A stretch of 64,000 bases of DNA from Streptomyces cadmiisoli. GTDB taxonomy: Bacteria; Actinomycetota; Actinomycetes; Streptomycetales; Streptomycetaceae. The notes beneath the pieces were generated by a model. The model had not been told where the DNA came from, did not search any database, and saw only the letters and a program-made list of their open reading frames with translations. Position 1 is the stretch's first letter; each line of letters opens with the position of its first letter. Positions 59,752 to 64,000 of the stretch are shown in pieces. The stretch lies in contig NZ_CP030073.1 in the NCBI RefSeq assembly GCF_003261055.1, positions 8,184,001-8,248,000 on the forward strand, in the 5' to 3' direction. Both the position numbers and the translations under genes were made by a program.

Positions 59752-60057
59752 GATGCGAAGCTCCATTTCTTGACAGCGCAACGAGTGAGCCCTCGCGCGG
59801 CTCCCGTCCGGGCGACGTCCGGCGACGCGGCGAACGGCAATCCGAGCGCGAAGCGTGCACGAGGTGCCCGACAGCCGACGGGCCGTCAGGCGGAATGAGT
59901 TGAGCATGCGACGATCTCCCCAACAGATGATCGACTTTTGATGCGAATTTCGCGACCTGGCACCTCGCAGGGCTGCGCGCTCACGGTGTGCCGGTGCCGC
60001 CCATGCCGCCGAAAGCCACAAGGTGCCCGGTCCGTGGCACGCCATGACAATGGGTGC

Positions 60058-60894
60058 GTGACACGTGAATCCGGCTCGCGGGGCCCTTCGGCCCCGGAGG
60101 GCCACGGGCGCTACGGCGAGCGGGTGTTCCGCCCGCAGGACGAGGGCGAGCCCGAGCGGATCGACCTCGGCGCCCTCACCTACGACGCCACGACGCTGGC
60201 CCGGTTGCGGCAGCTGGGTGTCGGCCAAGGCTGGCGTTGCCTGGACGTGGGGGCCGGGACCGGGACGGTGGCCCGGTCGCTGCTGCGCGAGGCGGGCGTC
60301 ACCGAGGTTGTCGCGGTGGACCGGGACGTCCGGTACCTCACGTCCCGGCCGGTCGCGGGGCTGACGCCGCTCGCGGCGGATGTCACGTCGGACGACTTCG
60401 CGCCGGGCCGCTTCGACCTGGTCCATGCCAGGTTCGTGCTGATGCATCTGCCGTCCCCCGCTCGGACGGTCGAGCGACTCGCGGGGCTGTTGGCGCCGGG
60501 TGGTGTGCTGGTGCTGAGTGACGCGGTGGACCTGACGACCGACGGGGCTCCGCGGACGCCGTTCACCCTTGCCATGCGGGCGATGTGGCAAGGGCTGCGG
60601 GAGACGATCGGCACGGATGTCTCGTGGGTGCCGCGTTGTCCGGATCTCATGCGGGCCGTCGGACTGGAGTCGGTCGCAGCCGAAGTGCACGTACCGCCGC
60701 TGGTGCCGGGCAGTCCCATCACCCGTTTCTGGGCCCGGACTTGGGACAGGGCGCGGGCGTCGATGGTGGCGACGGGCCTGGTGGACGACGCGGCGATCGA
60801 CGAGGCCGAGCGCTGGCTGGAGTCCTCGGCCTTCCCCGGACTGTCGCCCGGCATGCTGACCGCGTGGGGCTGGAACCCGGCACGCTCGGGATGA
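60058..60894 (+). CDS. SAM-dependent methyltransferase
   Basis: 278 residues from GTG 60058. Motif I is C-L-D-V-G-A-G-T-G-T-V-A near residue 62, followed by the acidic end of strand 2 in V-A-V-D-R-D and F-D-L-V-H-A-R-F-V-L-M-H-L, then L-L-A-P-G-G-V-L-V-L-S-D, all standard for class I methyltransferases of the small-molecule type. The start has no good ribosome binding site; GACAAT at 60045-60050 could be a -10 for a leaderless message. It is divergent from the cupin, so an O-methyltransferase for an aromatic compound is conceivable. The substrate is unknown. Confidence 0.83.
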   Translation: MTRESGSRGPSAPEGHGRYGERVFRPQDEGEPERIDLGALTYDATTLARLRQLGVGQGWRCLDVGAGTGTVARSLLREAGVTEVVAVDRDVRYLTSRPVAGLTPLAADVTSDDFAPGRFDLVHARFVLMHLPSPARTVERLAGLLAPGGVLVLSDAVDLTTDGAPRTPFTLAMRAMWQGLRETIGTDVSWVPRCPDLMRAVGLESVAAEVHVPPLVPGSPITRFWARTWDRARASMVATGLVDDAAIDEAERWLESSAFPGLSPGMLTAWGWNPARSG

Positions 60895-61044
60895 AGCGGC
60901 AGGGCCGGGGCGCCCGCCCCCGCATCGGTGGGCCGAGGGACGTCGACCGCCGTACCGGGCCGCCCCCTCGGTGACGGGCCCCGCCGATCCGGGCGGAACG
61001 AGCGGGACCTCACCCACCTCGGTCCGGGCGTGCCGAGCACAGCT

Positions 61045-61075
61045 CACCCCGGCCGGGGCGAACCCGGCCGGGGTG
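61045..61075. terminator. 13-bp perfect stem-loop between convergent genes
   Basis: Arms 61045-61057 and 61063-61075 pair around GCGAA, between the plus-strand methyltransferase and the minus-strand membrane protein gene. The remaining 60895-61178 sequence shows no gene. Confidence 0.65.
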
Positions 61076-61178
61076 GGTGTCGGCTGCTTCACGAACGCTC
61101 CCGTGGACGCGTTCCCGGGGCCCTTCCCGTGCCCCGGGCGGGGGCGGCGGGAGCCGCGGCGCCGGCGACGAGCCGTGA

Positions 61179-61607
61179 TCAGACCATGAGGACGTTGGCG
61201 CCCAGCGTGAGGAGAGCGAGGACCTTGACCGCCTCGGCGCCCGCATAGAGGAGGTGGGCTCGGGAGCGCGGCAGGGACTCGCCCGCCAGGACCCGGTCGG
61301 AGCGGCGGCCGAGCCGCGGCCGGATCACCAGGAGCTGGACGGCCAGCACGAGCACGGTCACGGCGGCAGGTGTCGCGACCGTCGCCGTTGGCCCGCCGAC
61401 CGCCAGGGCCACGACCACCGCGACGGCGAGCACCGCCTCCACCCTGTTGAGCGCCCGGAAGACGAGGCGGCCGATGCCGAGCCCGATGGGTACGGTCACC
61501 CCGGGGGCGCGGAATTTCAGCGGCGCCTCCAGGAACGAGATCGCCAGGACCATGCCGAGCCAGACGAAGCTCAGAGCGGCGGCCACGGCGGCGGACGCGG
61601 GGTTCAT
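61179..61607 (-). CDS. four-helix membrane protein of the nsrR-hmp locus
   Basis: 142 residues with four hydrophobic segments (about 5-25, 45-70, 75-95 and 115-140). The sequence W-L-G-M-V-L-A-I-S-F-L-E-A-P-L-K-F-R-A-P-G-V-T near the N terminus is the family mark I recall from Streptomyces and mycobacterial NO loci, but I have no functional name for it. It follows hmp by 63 bases on the same strand, so it is likely co-regulated by NsrR. A role in heme or membrane protection under nitrosative stress is a guess. Confidence 0.7.
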   Translation of the reverse strand: MNPASAAVAAALSFVWLGMVLAISFLEAPLKFRAPGVTVPIGLGIGRLVFRALNRVEAVLAVAVVVALAVGGPTATVATPAAVTVLVLAVQLLVIRPRLGRRSDRVLAGESLPRSRAHLLYAGAEAVKVLALLTLGANVLMV

Positions 61608-61670
61608 GTGAAGCGCCTTCCTGTTCGCCTTCGTCCCGGTCGGGGGGATTGCTCTCGTCCCGGCCCGGGT

Positions 61671-62867
61671 CTACTCGCCACCGAGCCAGAGGTCGGGCCC
61701 GAAGACCTCGTAGTGGATGGCCTGCGCGGGAACACCCTGGCGGATCAGGTCGCCGCGCACCGCACGCATGAAGGGCAGCGGGCCGCAGAGGTACGCGGTC
61801 ACGTCCTCGGGCAGTTCGAGCCCGGTCGCGTCGGCCCGGCCGTGTGACGCCTCCGGCGCGTGCTCGAGGCCCTCCTCGTACCACAGGTGCATGCGGGCAC
61901 CGGGGATGGTCTCGACGAGCCGGCGCTGCTCGTCGCGGTGGGGGTGGTCGAAGGGGGCCCGGTCGGCGTGGATCACGGTCACCGGGCGGTCGGCGGCCTC
62001 GTCGGCGAGGTGGTGGAGCATGGACAGCATGGGCGTGACACCGATCCCGGCGGACGCCAGCAGCAGCGGCCCGTCGCCCTCCGGCAGAACGAGGTCGCCG
62101 AACGGGCGTGACACGTTGATCGTGTCGCCGACCCGGGCGTTCTCGTGGAGCCACGACGACACCTCGCCCTCCGGGCCGGCGCCGTCGCGTACGCGCTTGA
62201 CGGTGATGCGCCACAGCGTGCCGGTGGACGTGCGCGAGAGGCTGTACTGGCGTATCTGCCGGGCTCCGTCGGGAAGTTCCACCTGGACGCTGACGTACTG
62301 GCCGGGCCGGAACGAGCCGGTCGGGCTGCCGTCGGTGGTGCGCAGTTCGAGAGAGACCGCGTCGGCGGTCTCCTCCTGCCGTCCGGCGATCTCCATCGTC
62401 CGCCACACATCGCCCTCGGCGGTGCCGGCGGCCTGGTAGAGGCGGGCCTCGATGGCGATCAGGGCGTTGGCCATCAGCCAGTAGACCTCGTCCCAGGCGG
62501 CGGCCACCTCCGGCGTGACGGCGTCGCCGAGGACCTCGCCGATGGCCGCGAAGAGGTGCCGGTGGACGAGCTTGTACTGGTCGGCGGTGATGCCGAGCGA
62601 GGCGTGCTTGTTGGCGATCCGGGAGAGCATGACGTCGGGCCGGGTGTCGGGGTGCTCGATCAGTGCCGCGGCGAAGGCGGCGATGGAGCCCGCCAGTGCC
62701 TTCTGCTGTTCTCCGCTGGCCTGGTTCCCGCGGTTGAAGAGGTCCCTCAACAGCTCGGGGCGGTCGGCGAAGAGCCTGGTGTAGAACCGCTCGGCTATCT
62801 CGCCGATGTTGGCGCCGATGGCGGGCAGGGTGGCGCGGACGACCGGGACGGACTGCTCGGACAGCAC
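61671..62867 (-). CDS. hmp: flavohemoprotein nitric oxide dioxygenase Hmp
   Basis: 398 residues from GTG 62867 (TTTAGGAG upstream). The globin domain (1-140) has the distal Tyr29 and the proximal His88 in N-K-H-A-S-L-G-I. The FAD domain (150-260) has R-Q-Y-S-L-S, and the NAD domain (265-398) has L-A-S-A-G-I-G-V-T-P and Y-L-C-G-P-L-P-F-M. Hmp converts NO with O2 and NAD(P)H to nitrate and is the main NO-detoxifying enzyme in Streptomyces. It is directly downstream of nsrR, and a shared TGCGTATTT element suggests NsrR repression. Confidence 0.95.
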   Translation of the reverse strand: MLSEQSVPVVRATLPAIGANIGEIAERFYTRLFADRPELLRDLFNRGNQASGEQQKALAGSIAAFAAALIEHPDTRPDVMLSRIANKHASLGITADQYKLVHRHLFAAIGEVLGDAVTPEVAAAWDEVYWLMANALIAIEARLYQAAGTAEGDVWRTMEIAGRQEETADAVSLELRTTDGSPTGSFRPGQYVSVQVELPDGARQIRQYSLSRTSTGTLWRITVKRVRDGAGPEGEVSSWLHENARVGDTINVSRPFGDLVLPEGDGPLLLASAGIGVTPMLSMLHHLADEAADRPVTVIHADRAPFDHPHRDEQRRLVETIPGARMHLWYEEGLEHAPEASHGRADATGLELPEDVTAYLCGPLPFMRAVRGDLIRQGVPAQAIHYEVFGPDLWLGGE

Positions 62868-62890
62868 GGCAACTCCTAAAGTGGTAAGTG

Positions 62891-62910
62891 ATCTGCGTAT
62901 TTAAAGGTGC
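62891..62910 (-). promoter_or_regulatory. candidate NsrR half-operator upstream of hmp
   Basis: The 9-mer TGCGTATTT (62894-62902) is also present, on the other strand, in the nsrR promoter palindrome, and both are followed by related A/T-rich DNA. Dyad symmetry is weak here, so only one half-site is convincing. Confidence 0.4.
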
Positions 62911-62940
62911 GCGTCGGCGCGAGAGGGGTGGGGTGGCTTC

Positions 62941-63384
62941 TCAGTCGGGCCGGTGGCCTGTCAGGCCGACGAGGACCGGCCCGGTCGGGGAGGTCACGAG
63001 GTCGGCCACGGTGATCGGGTCGAGTGCGGCGTAGAAGGCCTCCTGTGCGTCGCGCAGTGCCCGGCGCAGCCGGCACGCCCCCCGCAGCGGGCAGGGTGTG
63101 TCGCCTTCGCAGGTGACGACCTCGCCCTCACCCTCGAGTTCCCTGACCAGCCAGCCGACGGATGCCTGACGGCCCAGGCCGGTCAGCTCCAGGCCGCCGC
63201 CGCGGCCTCGCCTGGCCTCCAGTACGCCGAGGTGCTGGAGTCGGGTGACCGCCTTGGCCATGTGTGTGGCGGGCACGCCCATCACCTCCGCCACTTCCCG
63301 GGTGGTCAGGAAGTCGTCCTGCTCGGAGACCGCCAGGCGCATCACGGCACGTAGCGCCAGGTCGGTGAACTTCGTCAGCCTCAC
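62941..63384 (-). CDS. nsrR: NsrR: Rrf2-family [4Fe-4S] nitric oxide sensor
   Basis: 147 residues from GTG 63384. The winged helix covers 1-70 (L-T-K-F-T-D-L-A-L-R-A-V-M-R-L, then A-T-H-M-A-K-A-V-T-R-L-Q). Cys92, Cys98 and Cys104 in T-C-E-G-D-T-P-C-P-L-R-G-A-C form the cluster site, and Asp8 is the fourth ligand known from S. coelicolor NsrR. The protein represses hmp and itself until NO damages its [4Fe-4S] cluster. The message looks leaderless: TAGCAT ends seven bases before the start and no ribosome binding site is present. Its operator overlaps that -10. Confidence 0.92.
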   Translation of the reverse strand: MRLTKFTDLALRAVMRLAVSEQDDFLTTREVAEVMGVPATHMAKAVTRLQHLGVLEARRGRGGGLELTGLGRQASVGWLVRELEGEGEVVTCEGDTPCPLRGACRLRRALRDAQEAFYAALDPITVADLVTSPTGPVLVGLTGHRPD

Positions 63385-63390
63385 GTAAGC

Positions 63391-63410
63391 GATGCTAGCA
63401 AATACGCATC
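63391..63410. promoter_or_regulatory. NsrR autoregulatory operator (GATGC-N10-GCATC)
   Basis: Plus strand GATGC (63391-63395) and GCATC (63406-63410) with a ten-base A/T-rich centre match the general NsrR box, GATGC-N9/10-GCATC, and overlap the -10 (TAGCAT on the minus strand) of nsrR. Confidence 0.65.
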
Positions 63411-63484
63411 CTGGATTCCTCTTTAAAGGGATGCCTGTACGGTGTGGGTCGCGTCACGCGCTCGTCCTCGACGGCGCGCCGTGC

Positions 63485-63769
63485 TCACACCATCAAGGTG
63501 ATCGCGTACGCCAGGAAGAACGCGGCGATCAGCACGGTGAGGACCGCGATCACGATCAGCGGTCCCTTGGTCCAGCCCCGTGCCCGCTGGTAGTCCAGCT
63601 GTGGAACAGCCTCCGCCATGCTGCTCTCGCAGGGGGGAGTCTCGCCCGGTGGAACCCCGCCCGGCTCCACCCTGGGCATCCGGGACGACTCGGTGCCGGG
63701 TGCGCCGAACCGGTCGCCCCGCGCCTGGCCGAGTCCGCTGTTCTGGTTCATTTGGTCCATGTTGTCCAT
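63485..63769 (-). CDS. DUF6480-like small membrane protein
   Basis: 94 residues from ATG 63769, which follows CGGGGGG. A hydrophilic, Pro/Gly-rich N-terminal 60 residues with G-V-P-P-G-E-T-P-P-C-E-S-S precede one transmembrane helix (G-P-L-I-V-I-A-V-L-T-V-L-I-A-A-F-F-L-A-Y-A) at the C terminus. The V-P-P-G-E-T-P-P motif plus C-terminal helix is how I recall Streptomyces DUF6480 proteins. Function is unknown. It is upstream of nsrR on the same strand but separated by about 100 bases that hold the NsrR operator. Confidence 0.7.
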   Translation of the reverse strand: MDNMDQMNQNSGLGQARGDRFGAPGTESSRMPRVEPGGVPPGETPPCESSMAEAVPQLDYQRARGWTKGPLIVIAVLTVLIAAFFLAYAITLMV

Positions 63770-63940
63770 GTAACCCCCCGGCCGACCCTCCCGCGACATC
63801 TGCATGAGGGAGGTCCGTGCCGCACGCCGGGCTCACTCGATCGGCTGCGAATTCTCGCTGCGGCCCGTCGGCTGTAGGACGCTCTGCGGTGGTGCCCGAA
63901 CGATCCGTCGGCACGACGGCGATCACCCCACGGAGGAACC

Positions 63941-64000
63941 ATGGTCACCCCGGACGGCCTCAAATACAGCAAGGACCACGAGTGGGTCCGCGTCACGGGC
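63941..64000 (+). CDS. gcvH: glycine cleavage system H-like protein, N-terminal fragment
   Basis: 20 codons from ATG 63941 (GGAGGAACC upstream) to the window edge. The product reads L-K-Y-S-K-D-H-E-W-V-R-V at residues 6-17, which is the conserved start of lipoyl-carrying H proteins that shuttle the aminomethyl group between the P, T and L proteins. Only the first 20 residues are visible; the lipoyl-lysine lies outside the window. Confidence 0.75.
   Translation, partial: MVTPDGLKYSKDHEWVRVTG

Noticed and set aside
59766..62406. Single 1063-codon frame that would fuse the cupin with upstream minus-strand sequence
   Set aside because: Only the last 178 codons match a family. The upstream part is antisense to the methyltransferase and out of frame with hmp, and a ribosome binding site precedes ATG 59751.
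1..64000. CRISPR arrays, tRNA or rRNA genes, integrase-attachment sites and prophage genes
   Set aside because: No regularly spaced repeats, cloverleaf sequences, rRNA segments or phage genes were seen on either strand. The only mobile DNA is the TnpB remnant and the MITE-like repeat.

Overview
The window is high-GC actinobacterial DNA, almost certainly a Streptomyces chromosome. GTG and ATG starts are used freely, third codon positions are nearly all G or C, genes often overlap by ATGA/GTGA, and the gene families (LitR/LitS carotenoid locus, AfsR-type regulator, SpoIIE-like regulator, CU044_5270 protein beside an ECF sigma factor, NsrR-Hmp pair) are typical of that genus. I see no rRNA, tRNA or CRISPR array.

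Layout. 1-2143: end of a GH13 alpha-glucosidase, a phosphomannomutase/phosphoglucomutase and a small lipoprotein. 2198-15753: a complete light-responsive isorenieratene (aromatic carotenoid) locus. It holds the sigma factor litS, the B12-type MerR regulator litR, the oxidoreductase litQ, then crtY-crtT-crtU on the plus strand and crtE-crtI-crtB plus a Rieske protein on the minus strand, and an iron-sulfur photolyase. 15965-18653: an MMPL exporter with a divergent MarR regulator. 18661-19873: an IS605-type TnpB remnant beside an atypical, A/T-richer orphan membrane protein gene. 20271-32310: a tandem DUF4139 pair, a SpoIIE-like multi-sensor protein with a damaged phosphatase core, an aldo/keto reductase, a D-cysteine desulfhydrase-like enzyme and an AfsR-like regulator. 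32385-34599: an export/redox cluster (Tat-type molybdopterin oxidoreductase, secreted allene-oxide-cyclase-like barrel, cytochrome b). 35010-43975: an alginate-lyase-like enzyme, two TetR regulators, a Gly/His-rich secreted peptide followed by a MITE-like repeat, an alpha/beta hydrolase, a class III aminotransferase and an ECF sigma/CU044_5270 pair. 44336-59751: an acyltransferase-SGNH protein and a large secreted glycosidase locus (two GH106-like proteins, GH127, GH78) ending next to a quercetinase-like cupin. 60058-64000: a methyltransferase, an nsrR-hmp-membrane-protein nitric oxide locus, a DUF6480-like protein and the start of gcvH.

How the parts work together. CrtE, CrtB and CrtI make lycopene, CrtY cyclises it and CrtU aromatises the rings to isorenieratene. 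LitR (dark repressor with a cobalamin-type domain) and LitS should place this under light control. Four upstream regions in the locus (litR, crtY, crtE, photolyase) share GCATCC, a 16-base spacer and NNGA, which I propose as the LitS promoter. A 17-bp inverted repeat covers the predicted -10 and start of the litR promoter. The GH locus has LacI-type palindromes in its divergent control region and looks like an outward-facing system for rhamnose- and arabinose-containing plant material. The oxidoreductase cluster is preceded by three TCACC-N9-GGTGA dyads and a 24-bp perfect palindrome that I cannot assign to a known regulator.
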